From Gottschalkia acidurici 9a (GTDB lineage: Bacteria; Bacillota; Clostridia; Tissierellales; Gottschalkiaceae): DNA of 64,000 nucleotides. This document shows positions 47,787-56,369 of the stretch, in pieces. The stretch lies in the NCBI RefSeq assembly GCF_000299355.1, contig NC_018664.1, forward strand, positions 865,115 through 929,114, written 5' to 3'. The notes under the pieces are model-generated. The model had not been told where the DNA came from. It did no database searches and saw nothing but the letters and a program-made list of their open reading frames with translations. Within the stretch, counting starts at the first letter, position 1. Each line of letters begins with the position of its first letter. The translations under genes and the position numbers were made by a program.

Positions 47787-48863
47787 TAATCCGTTGTGCT
47801 AGTGAAACTTACTAATAAAAAACTTTAACAATTATGGTAACCTACCACTGATGCCAACAACGAAATCAAGATAGGATGATAATATATGCTAGAGCTATAT
47901 AAATATTCTATAAAAGAATTAGAAAGTCTAAAGGATCTTTTCTTGGTAACTTATGTAGTCATTGATGATCTGTACCAAGAATTTACTCCAGAATACATTT
48001 AATCACGTAAAAATATTAACTATTCAAAATTATCTGATAGTGAAATTATCACAACCGGTATCGTAGGTGAAGTACTGTCTATAAACTCTGAAAAAACTTG
48101 GTTTAACTTTTGTAGAAAAAACCTAAGAGATATATTCCCAAAGTTTTGTAATAGAACTAGATTTAACAAAACACATAGAAATCTACATTCCATTTTAGAT
48201 GAAATTAGAAAAAAGCTTTCTTCTAAACTTGGATATACTAGTAACAGTCATAGGATTATTGATAGTATACCTATACCCGTTTGTAAATTTGGTAGAGCTG
48301 TATTTCATAAGGCATTTAAGGGTATACCACTTATGGTAAATGTCCATCTAAAAAAGAGACCTATCTTGGTTTTAAGATTCACATGTTATTTATTTTAGAT
48401 GGTTACATTACAGACTTTGTTTTAACAGATGCTAGTAAGGGTGACCCTAGTGCTGTTTGGGATTTAGTTTCATCCTATAATTTCTTTAACCATTACAGGA
48501 CATAAAGGTTATACAGGTGAAAAATTGGCCCTGGAGTTAAAATAGGAAAAAGAAATAGAGTTAATTTCTATGAAAAGAAATAACAGTAAGTCTCAATTTC
48601 TAAAGACCTTTAGACAGTTAAATTTTAAAGCTAAGTCTCTATGAGGCTTAATTACAAGACTAAGAACTAAAATTTTAGGTCATAATATTTGCTACTTTAT
48701 TAATAAATGTTTAAACAAGACTGTTAATTTAGCAAATATCAAAGAATTAGTATTTGGATGAATAACCCATATATGTTGACTCTAAATTCCTAAGATTAGT
48801 CTAACTTTATGCATTACCGTATTTTCCTTATAGATGATTAATTTTAACTATCACAACAGGTCA
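47787..48863. mobile_element. Decayed IS982-family element
   Basis: About 1,077 bp bounded by related inverted ends TAATCCGTTGTGCTAGT (47787-47803) and, in reverse, TGACCTGTTGTGATAGT (48847-48863). It encloses the broken transposase. Size fits IS982 elements. Target duplications were not clear. Confidence 0.8.
47886..48761 (+). pseudogene. IS982-family transposase, multiple stops and frameshifts
   Basis: DDE transposase remnant. Readable stretches include SDSEIITTGIVGEVLSINSE, NRTRFNKTHRNLHSILDE and HRIIDSIPIPVCKFGRAVFH, which match IS982 transposases, where the Asp in IIDSIPIPVC is catalytic. Stops (for example near 48000) and frame changes (from about 48345 on) prevent activity. Confidence 0.85.
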
Positions 48864-48876
48864 AGTTACTTTGATT

Positions 48877-48945
48877 TTAATTAAAAAATTTTTCAAAATC
48901 ATTAGAAATATCATAAAGGTTTAATTGCTTAGCTGGAGCTGGCAT
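48877..48945 (-). CDS. 22-residue ORF with strong ribosome binding site
   Basis: Starts MPAPAKQLNLYDISNDFEKF. GAAAGGAGAAG precedes the ATG. It ends 14 bases from the IS982 end, so it may be the N-terminus of a gene cut by that insertion, or a small peptide. Family not recognised. Confidence 0.4.
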   Translation of the reverse strand: MPAPAKQLNLYDISNDFEKFFN

Positions 48946-49109
48946 AAATCTTCTCCTTTCTTTTTTGTTTCGAGTCATACACATCTAGGCAATGTATATA
49001 TACCTAAAATGGGAGAAACTTAGTCATTTCTATAGATTTAAATACAATATTTATGTAAGTTGTAGAGTTTTGCAACGAGCTATATAGAGTTGAAGAAAGG
49101 GGGACTGAT

Positions 49110-49270
49110 ATGAAAGAAAAAAATTATAAGTTAGCATAATTGAGGACCAGATTGAACTTGAAGATGTAGAAATAAAATCTAATGATCCGTATAAAGATAA
49201 AATTCCTGGAGTAGTTGACTGTTTAAGAGATTGTGTTAATCAAACTCGAAAAGGTGGTATGTGTTACTAA
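49110..49270 (+). pseudogene. Small Cys-containing peptide gene, broken
   Basis: AAAGGGGGACTGAT and ATG (49110) open a frame that stops after nine codons (MKEKNYKLA). Another frame continues IEDQIELEDVEIKSNDPYKD and ends in VDCLRDCVNQTRKGGMCY. One inserted base near 49138 would join them into a peptide of about 53 residues with an acidic leader and three Cys plus Thr, as in a bacteriocin or RiPP precursor. It lies directly before ABC copy B, so the transporter may once have handled it. Confidence 0.5.
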
Positions 49271-49373
49271 TATTGTTAAAAAGCCGTTGTTAGTCAGTTG
49301 ATATTCATAAGCAGGTGATTCATTTTTAAAATTAGTTGCTCGCATATATTGTTTTTATAAAGGAGTGAGAGAT

Positions 49374-51929
49374 TTGATAACAATTAAATTAGCTCTTTCT
49401 TATATGAAAAGGCAAAAAGAAAAAACAATAGCAGTTTTATCCGGTATAGGATTAGCAGTTATGTTGATTTTTTCAATGTTTGTAATTAGGGATTCAGGAT
49501 ATGATAGTCAGATGAGAGAAGCAAAAAACTTACATGGAGATTATACTTTATTTTTTGATGATCTCGATAAAAATACAGTTAAAAAGTTAGAAGAACAGAA
49601 AGAAATAAAAAAGTTAATTGGTGTTAAATATTTATGTGAAATAGTTAATACAAATAATGGAGTTACACTCGATCTAAATACATATGATAGAGAGTATATT
49701 GATTCTCTTAATTATAAGTTTATAGGAAGAGAACCAATGAAAGATGGAGAAATTGTAATAGAAGAAAAAGCAATTCAACAAATGGGAATTAAAGATCCAT
49801 TAAATAAAGATATTGATTTAATGTTATTAAATAAATATTTAGATAAAAATAATATTCCACAAATAGATAGTGGTAATAAGAAATTTAAAATAGTTGGTTT
49901 ATTACATAAACCTGATAAATATTATGAAGCATTAAATGGTTTTAAGTCACAAGCTTTTATTACTGAAGAATCTAAGTTACCAATATCAAAAATAGAAGAT
50001 AAATATAAAGGGAACTTGTATCTTAAAGATGAGAAGAACAAATCTCAGTTTGTAAATAAAATGTATAAAGAATTAAATCTCCATGAATATAACTTATACT
50101 ATAATATTGAGGTAAAGCAAGCAGAATACAACAAATTAGCATCAAAATATAGCATAGAGAATATTCAAAACTCAATTATTTTAATTATTGTATCCAGTCT
50201 TGTGATGTACAATGTACTTAATATTATATTAGCAGATATGATAAATCAAATTGGAATGCTAAGAGCTATTGGTATGCCAAATAAAAAAATTAAGCGAATG
50301 TTCAGAGTATTAAGTTTAATTTATATAATAGTTGGAACATTAATTGGTATGTTAGCTGGATCGATTTTTTCATATATAGGTGTTAGGATAGTTTATGGAT
50401 ATAGTTCAACATTATCCATAGACAAAATGAGTATACTTTATTCTTTCTTAGTTTCAATAATAGCAGTAACAATTTCAAACTTTATAATAGTTAGAAAATC
50501 ATTAAAAATGTCTATAATTGATTCTATAAAGAAAAGTGATAAATATGAAAAAAGATCAAGAAAAAGCTTTAGTGGAAAGGAAAAGACTGGTGGAAATGTA
50601 TTGATTAAATTTGTAAATAGAAATATATGGAGAAATAAATCAAGAACTATTTTAACAATTACAGCAATGTGTTTAGTTGGAGTACTGTTTATAGAAACGT
50701 CTGTTATTAATGATCTAATGAAACTTAAAACTAATATAACAAGTGGACTGAGGCCTATTTCATATGGAAATATTGATATAACCTTAACTGGAAACATTAG
50801 AAACACAGAGGATATATTTTATAATATAAATGATACTATTATACAAAAAATAAAAAAAGAAAAGGGTGTAAAAAAAGCCGAACCTATTTTTTATAACAAA
50901 GACAGTTTTTTATCAATTAATAAGGAGAAAGTATCTAGTGATTTAATAAATGAATTAAAGCAAAGAGATCAAAAATATGATTCTGATTATGATAAAGAAT
51001 ATCCACTACTTGTAAAAGGCTATAATGATAATTTATTAAAAAATATAGACTCATTTGTGGATAAAGGAAAAAATATAATTGATGTTAGTTCAGGAGATTA
51101 TAAAAAAGTAATATTAGTTAACAACATTTACTCTAGAGTCATTGATTCATATTCAACAGAAGTTATTAATGATGTAAAAGTTGGAGATATTTTAGAAATA
51201 AAATTACCTATTTATAGAGATGGACTAGAGAAATATGAAAAATTTAAAGTAGAGGTTGCAGGCATAATGAAGAATTCTTATATCGCAACTCAAGATGGTG
51301 ATCCTGAATTTTTAGGTGGACAGGTAATTTTTAGGGAAGAAGATTATAAAGAATTAACTAATCAACAAAATTATAATAAACTTTTTGTGATGGTTGATGA
51401 TGGCAAGTTAGAGCCAGTTGAAGAAAAAATAGAACAAATGGTTAAAGACTATTCTTTTTCTTTAGTAGGTGGTAAAAATGAAGATAAGAAGTATACAGTG
51501 CGAACTTCAGAAAAGAAACTAGGTATAATATACCAGACTTTAATGATTCTAATATTATCCGTAAATATCATTGTTATTGTGAGAAGTAATATTGTTTCAA
51601 AGATAAAAGAATTATCAATTTTAAGAGCGATTGGGATGAGTACTAAAAGTTTAAAGAAGATAATACTACTTGAATCTAATATGTATGGTATTATTACTTC
51701 AGCATTGGCTGCAATTATTGGAATATATATCTGTTATAAAGGCATTTCAGGAATAAATAGTGCAAGTTTAGAAGCGGGTTATACTCAAACTGTTTCATAT
51801 GTCATCCCTTTTAAGCAGATACTAACAGTCTTTATAGTTTCTATTATAATGTGTTTTATTGCAGTATATATTTCTAAAGATAAAATTGAAAATCTTAATA
51901 TAACTGAAGGAATTTCAAAAAATGAATAA
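49374..51929 (+). CDS. FtsX-type ABC permease, copy B
   Basis: An 851-residue paralogue of the permease at 44404, with the same order of helices and extracellular domains and many shared blocks (RDSGYDSQMREAKNLHGDY, VIFREEDYKELTNQQNYNKL). I start at TTG 49374, with AAAGGAG upstream; this aligns exactly with the start of copy A. The extracellular parts differ more than the membrane parts, which suggests a changed ligand. Paired with the ATPase at 52056. Confidence 0.9.
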   Translation: MITIKLALSYMKRQKEKTIAVLSGIGLAVMLIFSMFVIRDSGYDSQMREAKNLHGDYTLFFDDLDKNTVKKLEEQKEIKKLIGVKYLCEIVNTNNGVTLDLNTYDREYIDSLNYKFIGREPMKDGEIVIEEKAIQQMGIKDPLNKDIDLMLLNKYLDKNNIPQIDSGNKKFKIVGLLHKPDKYYEALNGFKSQAFITEESKLPISKIEDKYKGNLYLKDEKNKSQFVNKMYKELNLHEYNLYYNIEVKQAEYNKLASKYSIENIQNSIILIIVSSLVMYNVLNIILADMINQIGMLRAIGMPNKKIKRMFRVLSLIYIIVGTLIGMLAGSIFSYIGVRIVYGYSSTLSIDKMSILYSFLVSIIAVTISNFIIVRKSLKMSIIDSIKKSDKYEKRSRKSFSGKEKTGGNVLIKFVNRNIWRNKSRTILTITAMCLVGVLFIETSVINDLMKLKTNITSGLRPISYGNIDITLTGNIRNTEDIFYNINDTIIQKIKKEKGVKKAEPIFYNKDSFLSINKEKVSSDLINELKQRDQKYDSDYDKEYPLLVKGYNDNLLKNIDSFVDKGKNIIDVSSGDYKKVILVNNIYSRVIDSYSTEVINDVKVGDILEIKLPIYRDGLEKYEKFKVEVAGIMKNSYIATQDGDPEFLGGQVIFREEDYKELTNQQNYNKLFVMVDDGKLEPVEEKIEQMVKDYSFSLVGGKNEDKKYTVRTSEKKLGIIYQTLMILILSVNIIVIVRSNIVSKIKELSILRAIGMSTKSLKKIILLESNMYGIITSALAAIIGIYICYKGISGINSASLEAGYTQTVSYVIPFKQILTVFIVSIIMCFIAVYISKDKIENLNITEGISKNE

Positions 51930-52055
51930 TTAATATCTTATCAATATGGGGTAAAAAGAATGTCTAATGATATAAAAGTTATAGTGTATTACTTATATAA
52001 TAAAAAATTATGAAAAGTTGATGACGATAATTTATGAGGGGTAAGGTAAGAAGTT

Positions 52056-52736
52056 ATGAAAAAATTAAAAGCAAATAATCTAAAGAAAATCTACGGAAAA
52101 GGAAAAAATGAAGTTCATGCGTTAGATGGTGTAAGTGTTGAGATAGAATCAAATAAATTTACATCTATAATCGGTGCAAGTGGATCAGGTAAGAGTACAA
52201 TTTTACATTGTATAGCAGGACTTGATAAACCAACATCAGGAAAGGTATATTTAGATGATATAGATATCTATACTTTAAAAGATGATGAATTATCAAAAAT
52301 AAGAAGACAGGAATTTGGGTTTGTGTTTCAAAGCTATAACCTTATTCCTGTAATAAATGTATATGATAATATAATACTTCCAGCTTCAATAGATGGAAAC
52401 AAAGTGGACAAACAGTATATAGATGAACTTATAGAAAATTTTGGTTTAAAGTCACAAATAATGAAGTTTCCAAACGAACTTTCAGGGGGACAACAACAAA
52501 GAGCTGCAATAGTAAGGGCACTTTCAAATAAACCTTCTATAATATTTGCAGATGAGCCAACAGGAAATTTAGATTCAAAGACAACTAGAGAAGTAATGGA
52601 TATATTTAAAATGTGCGTAAAAGAATTTAATCAAACTCTAGTTATGATAACTCATAATGATGAGATAGCAGAAACTGCAGATAGAATAATAACTATAAGT
52701 GATGGAAAGATAATTAAAGATTCAAAAAACAAGTGA
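52056..52736 (+). CDS. ABC transporter ATP-binding protein, copy B
   Basis: ATPase partner of copy B, 226 residues. Walker A (GASGSGKST), signature (LSGGQQQR), Walker B (IIFADEPTG), H-loop (MITHND). Very similar to copy A, consistent with duplication of the whole permease-ATPase unit. The MITE-like element at 52794 follows. Confidence 0.92.
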   Translation: MKKLKANNLKKIYGKGKNEVHALDGVSVEIESNKFTSIIGASGSGKSTILHCIAGLDKPTSGKVYLDDIDIYTLKDDELSKIRRQEFGFVFQSYNLIPVINVYDNIILPASIDGNKVDKQYIDELIENFGLKSQIMKFPNELSGGQQQRAAIVRALSNKPSIIFADEPTGNLDSKTTREVMDIFKMCVKEFNQTLVMITHNDEIAETADRIITISDGKIIKDSKNK

Positions 52737-52793
52737 TTTAGGAACTCCAGTTAAAGAAGACAAAATACCAGAAATATAGTTAAGGTAATAATT

Positions 52794-52919
52794 TAACTCG
52801 TTGTGCTAGTTGATTACTTATGCTAAAATTACAGGCTTAAGCATACTAAGTTATTCACATAAAAAAATATCAATATAGTATTTTCAACATTCTTACGACT
52901 TTACTAGCACAACAGGTTA
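52794..52919. mobile_element. 126-bp MITE with IS982-like ends
   Basis: TAACTCGTTGTGCTAGT (52794-52810) and the reverse of TAACCTGTTGTGCTAGT (52903-52919) are 17-bp inverted ends with two mismatches. The 92-base interior codes for nothing. The ends match those of the IS at 47787-48863. No gene was seen between it and 53180. Confidence 0.75.
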
Positions 52920-53179
52920 TTTTAATAAAATTGTAGGGCATACTGTAGCAGTTAAAAGAAAAAATAAAACAAGAAAAATTATAGGTGTTAGGAACTTAAT
53001 ATATTATTACAAAATAGTTAGGTGTTTTTACTATGTAAAAAAATATATATACATATAAGTAAATTTCAAATGACCTTTATTAAAAAGAGATTATATTGCT
53101 TAAAAGTGATATAATAAATAATGGTGATTTATCCTATAGAGGTCAGGTGGTCGGGTATATAGAATAGGAGTGAGAATAA

Positions 53180-53422
53180 ATGGATATAGAAACTTTAGTA
53201 ATAGAAGAGTTTAAAGAAGATAAAGAACTAATAAACGTTGCAAGATATGAGCAAGTTTATGGAATAAATGCAGATGACTTAGGCAAAGCAGTTGAATCTT
53301 TGAAGAAAAAAGGTATTTTATCAGGCGGTATAGTAAGTAAGGGACGTATTGGTAAAAAAGATACTCAGAAAAAAGTGAAAAGTGTTAACTTACTAAATGC
53401 TAGTTTGTTAGTCCAAGAATAA
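53180..53422 (+). CDS. Small hypothetical protein
   Basis: An 80-residue protein with AGGAGTGAG before the ATG. The order of helices (IETLVIEEFKEDKELINVAR, ... GKAVESLKKKGILSGGIVSK) looks like a small winged-helix or DUF-type fold. No family recognised. Followed by a terminator. Confidence 0.6.
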   Translation: MDIETLVIEEFKEDKELINVARYEQVYGINADDLGKAVESLKKKGILSGGIVSKGRIGKKDTQKKVKSVNLLNASLLVQE

Positions 53423-53542
53423 GATATTTTACTTGTTAGATTTGTTAAGTTTGGTAACTGAAACATGTGTTAATTACTTAAAAATAGCATATATGATAGA
53501 TATTATAGGTACAATAAACTCAATAACATATTAACTTTAATT

Positions 53543-53592
53543 AATAGAGGAAACTTAAATACTAAAAGTATATAAGTAACCTCTATTTTTTA
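53543..53592 (+). terminator. Intrinsic terminator
   Basis: AATAGAGG...ACTT pairs with AAGT.ACCTCTATT and is followed by TTTTTATA. Confidence 0.8.
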
Positions 53593-53663
53593 TACCTACT
53601 AATAATTTAATAATCAAAAGGACATTATAACTATGATAATAACTAACCTAGGAGTTGATACAT

Positions 53664-55712
53664 ATGAATTCAAATGTTAAAACCAATAGACTTATTAATG
53701 AAAAAAGTCCTTATCTATTGCAACACGCATACAACCCAGTAAACTGGTATCCATGGGATGAAGAAGCTTTTGAAAAAGCGAAGCAAGAAGATAAGCCAAT
53801 ATTTTTAAGTATCGGATATTCGACTTGTCATTGGTGTCATGTAATGGAAAGAGAATCTTTTGAAGATGATGAGGTAGCAGAAGTTTTAAATAAATACTTT
53901 ATATCTATAAAAGTAGACAGAGAAGAAAGACCAGATATAGACAGTATATATATGAACTTTTGTCAGGCTATGACTGGAAGTGGTGGATGGCCTATGACTA
54001 TTATTATGACACCAGATAAAAAACCGTTTATAGCGGGAACATACTATCCAAAGCATAGCATGCATGGAAGGATAGGAATAATAGAGCTCTTAAACAAAGT
54101 AAATGAAAAATGGAAAAGCAATAAAGATGATCTTATAAATTCAAGTGAAGAAATATTAGAATTTATGAAAACAAATATAGTTGCTAGTGAACAAGGTAAT
54201 TTAGATATGGAAGACATAGAGAATGCATTCAACTTACTTAAAAACTCTTTTGATCCTGAGTATGGTGGATTTGGTAAAGCACCAAAGTTTCCTACACCGC
54301 ATAACCTTAACTTTTTACTTAGATATTATAAAGTCAAGGGAGATGAAAGTGCCTTAGAAGTAGTAGAAAAAACATTAGAATCAATGTACAAAGGTGGAAT
54401 ATTTGATCATATAGGTTATGGATTTGCTAGATATTCTGTAGATGAAAAATGGTTAGTTCCTCATTTTGAAAAAATGCTATATGACAATGCACTACTTGCA
54501 GTTGCATATATAGAAGCATATCAAATTACAAAGCGAGATTTATATAAGGAAATCGCAGAAAAAATATTTGAATTTATAGAAAGAGAAATGACTTCAGAAG
54601 AAGGAGGATTTTATTCTGCTATAGATGCTGATTCAGAAGGTGTAGAAGGAAAATTCTACTTATTTGACCATAGTGAAATATCAGAACAATTAGGGCTCGA
54701 AGATTCAGAACTATTTGCACATTACTATGACATAACTTATGATGGTAACTTTGAAGGAAAAAACATACCTAATTTAATAATAACAGGGCTACCTAATATG
54801 GACACAAACAGTGTTTTGCAAGAAAGACTAAGAGCTTGTATAAAAAAACTATACACATATAGAAACAAAAGAGTCTATCCTCATAAAGATGATAAGATAC
54901 TTACATCATGGAACGGACTTATGATAGGAGCTTTAGCCCTGGGTGGAAGAGTATTTAAAGATGATAAATATATAGAGAGAGCTGAAAGAAGTGCTAACTT
55001 TATATTAGAAAATCTTATAGATAGAGAGGGTAGGTTACTAGCTAGATATAGAGATGGAGAAACTAAGTACAAAGCATATTTAGAAGACTATGCATACTTG
55101 GTTCACGGGCTTATAGAACTTTATCAGAGTACTTTTAAAATGGAGTATCTAGAAAAAGCTATAAAGCTAAATCAAGATATGTTAGATCTATTTTGGGATG
55201 ATAATGAAGGTGGATTATTCATATACGGAAAAGATAGTGAACAACTAGTATTACAGCATAAAGAAATTTATGATGGTGCTCAACCTTCAGGGAACTCAGT
55301 GGCATCTTTAAACTTAATAAGGTTATCTAAGATTTTAGAAGATCCTTCTTTAGAGGAGAAGAGCAAAGCGATATTAAAAGCATTTGGAGGAAACGTAAAA
55401 AATACTGTAATAGGTCATTCTTATCTACTAATGTCTTGTTTGTTCAATATAGTTTCAACTCAGGAGATAGTTATATTAGGTAATAAAAATGACTCTGATA
55501 CTCAAGAAATGATAGATAAAGTAAATGACAATTTTACACCGTTTACAACAGTTGTACTAAGTAATAATAGTGAAGAAGAATTAAACGTTATACCAAGGCT
55601 AAAAGACTATAAAAAAGTAGAAGATAAAACTACAGCATATATTTGCAAGAATTTTACATGCAATGACCCAACAGCAGACGTAGAGCAGTTTTCGGGTCTA
55701 TTAAAAGATTAA
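53664..55712 (+). CDS. DUF255 thioredoxin-fold protein (YyaL/SSP411 family)
   Basis: An intact 682-residue protein: a thioredoxin-like N-terminal domain with the CHWC motif ([16 protein letters not shown]) at about residues 50-60, then an alpha/alpha toroid region like that of N-acylglucosamine 2-epimerases ([27 protein letters not shown]). The catalytic activity of the family is not established. I start at ATG 53664 (AGGAG nine bases upstream); the TTG at 53655 abuts that site. Two decayed copies of its N-terminus lie at 33597 and 35010. Confidence 0.9.
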   Translation: MNSNVKTNRLINEKSPYLLQHAYNPVNWYPWDEEAFEKAKQEDKPIFLSIGYSTCHWCHVMERESFEDDEVAEVLNKYFISIKVDREERPDIDSIYMNFCQAMTGSGGWPMTIIMTPDKKPFIAGTYYPKHSMHGRIGIIELLNKVNEKWKSNKDDLINSSEEILEFMKTNIVASEQGNLDMEDIENAFNLLKNSFDPEYGGFGKAPKFPTPHNLNFLLRYYKVKGDESALEVVEKTLESMYKGGIFDHIGYGFARYSVDEKWLVPHFEKMLYDNALLAVAYIEAYQITKRDLYKEIAEKIFEFIEREMTSEEGGFYSAIDADSEGVEGKFYLFDHSEISEQLGLEDSELFAHYYDITYDGNFEGKNIPNLIITGLPNMDTNSVLQERLRACIKKLYTYRNKRVYPHKDDKILTSWNGLMIGALALGGRVFKDDKYIERAERSANFILENLIDREGRLLARYRDGETKYKAYLEDYAYLVHGLIELYQSTFKMEYLEKAIKLNQDMLDLFWDDNEGGLFIYGKDSEQLVLQHKEIYDGAQPSGNSVASLNLIRLSKILEDPSLEEKSKAILKAFGGNVKNTVIGHSYLLMSCLFNIVSTQEIVILGNKNDSDTQEMIDKVNDNFTPFTTVVLSNNSEEELNVIPRLKDYKKVEDKTTAYICKNFTCNDPTADVEQFSGLLKD

Positions 55713-55722
55713 TACCAATAGT

Positions 55723-55771
55723 AAAAATCTTCATGAGTATGATAAAAGAGTATACTTATGAAGATTTTTTT
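55723..55771 (+). terminator. Intrinsic terminator after the DUF255 gene
   Basis: AAAAATCTTCAT.AGTAT pairs with ATACT.ATGAAGATTTTTT. Confidence 0.85.
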
Positions 55772-55819
55772 AATGTCCAAAAACATAGACAAATGTATAT
55801 TTTGTGCTATAATAAAAAA

Positions 55820-56320
55820 ATGAAAAGAGACATTTTGAAACCAAATGAGTTAGCAAAACTATTAAATGTATCAGTTAAAACGTTACAAAGATGGGATAAT
55901 GACGGTATATTAAAAGCATACCGTACACCAACAGATAGGAGGTACTATAAGTACGAGCAGTACTTAGAGTTTATAAGGCGTTCGTTTAATGAAGAAAATA
56001 GAGGTAAGACTGTAATCTATGCTAGAGTACTAAGAAATAGAATAAAGGATGGACTAAAAAAACAGGTAGAGACATTAAAACAATATGCTGAAGATAATAA
56101 TATTATAGTAGATGAAGTATATGAAGAAGTAGGAAGTGGATTTAATTTTAACCGAGAAAAATGGAATGAAATAATAGAGAGATGCAGAGACAATGAAATA
56201 AGAAGAGTAATAATATACAGTAAAGACAGATTTGTAAAAATCGGATATGAATGGTTTGAAAGATTCTTAAATTCACTAGATGTAGAGATAATAGTAGTAA
56301 AAGAAAACTCAGCTGGATAA
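55820..56320 (+). pseudogene. Degenerate IS607-type serine resolvase
   Basis: MerR-like helix-turn-helix (KPNELAKLLNVSVKTLQRWD, RTPTDRRYY) followed by a resolvase domain, the IS607 TnpA layout. The catalytic serine of the usual YARVSS motif is missing: here the residues are YARVLRNRIKD. The C-terminus also ends about 30 residues early (after VEIIVVKENSAG). No tnpB gene follows. The start ATG is at 55820; TATAAT and TAGACA promoter boxes lie just before it, so it may still be expressed. Either a dead transposase or a protein kept for DNA binding. Confidence 0.75.
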
Positions 56321-56369
56321 ACACAAATAATAAACTATTTTTAAGCTAAAGTAAAAGGAGATTATATAC

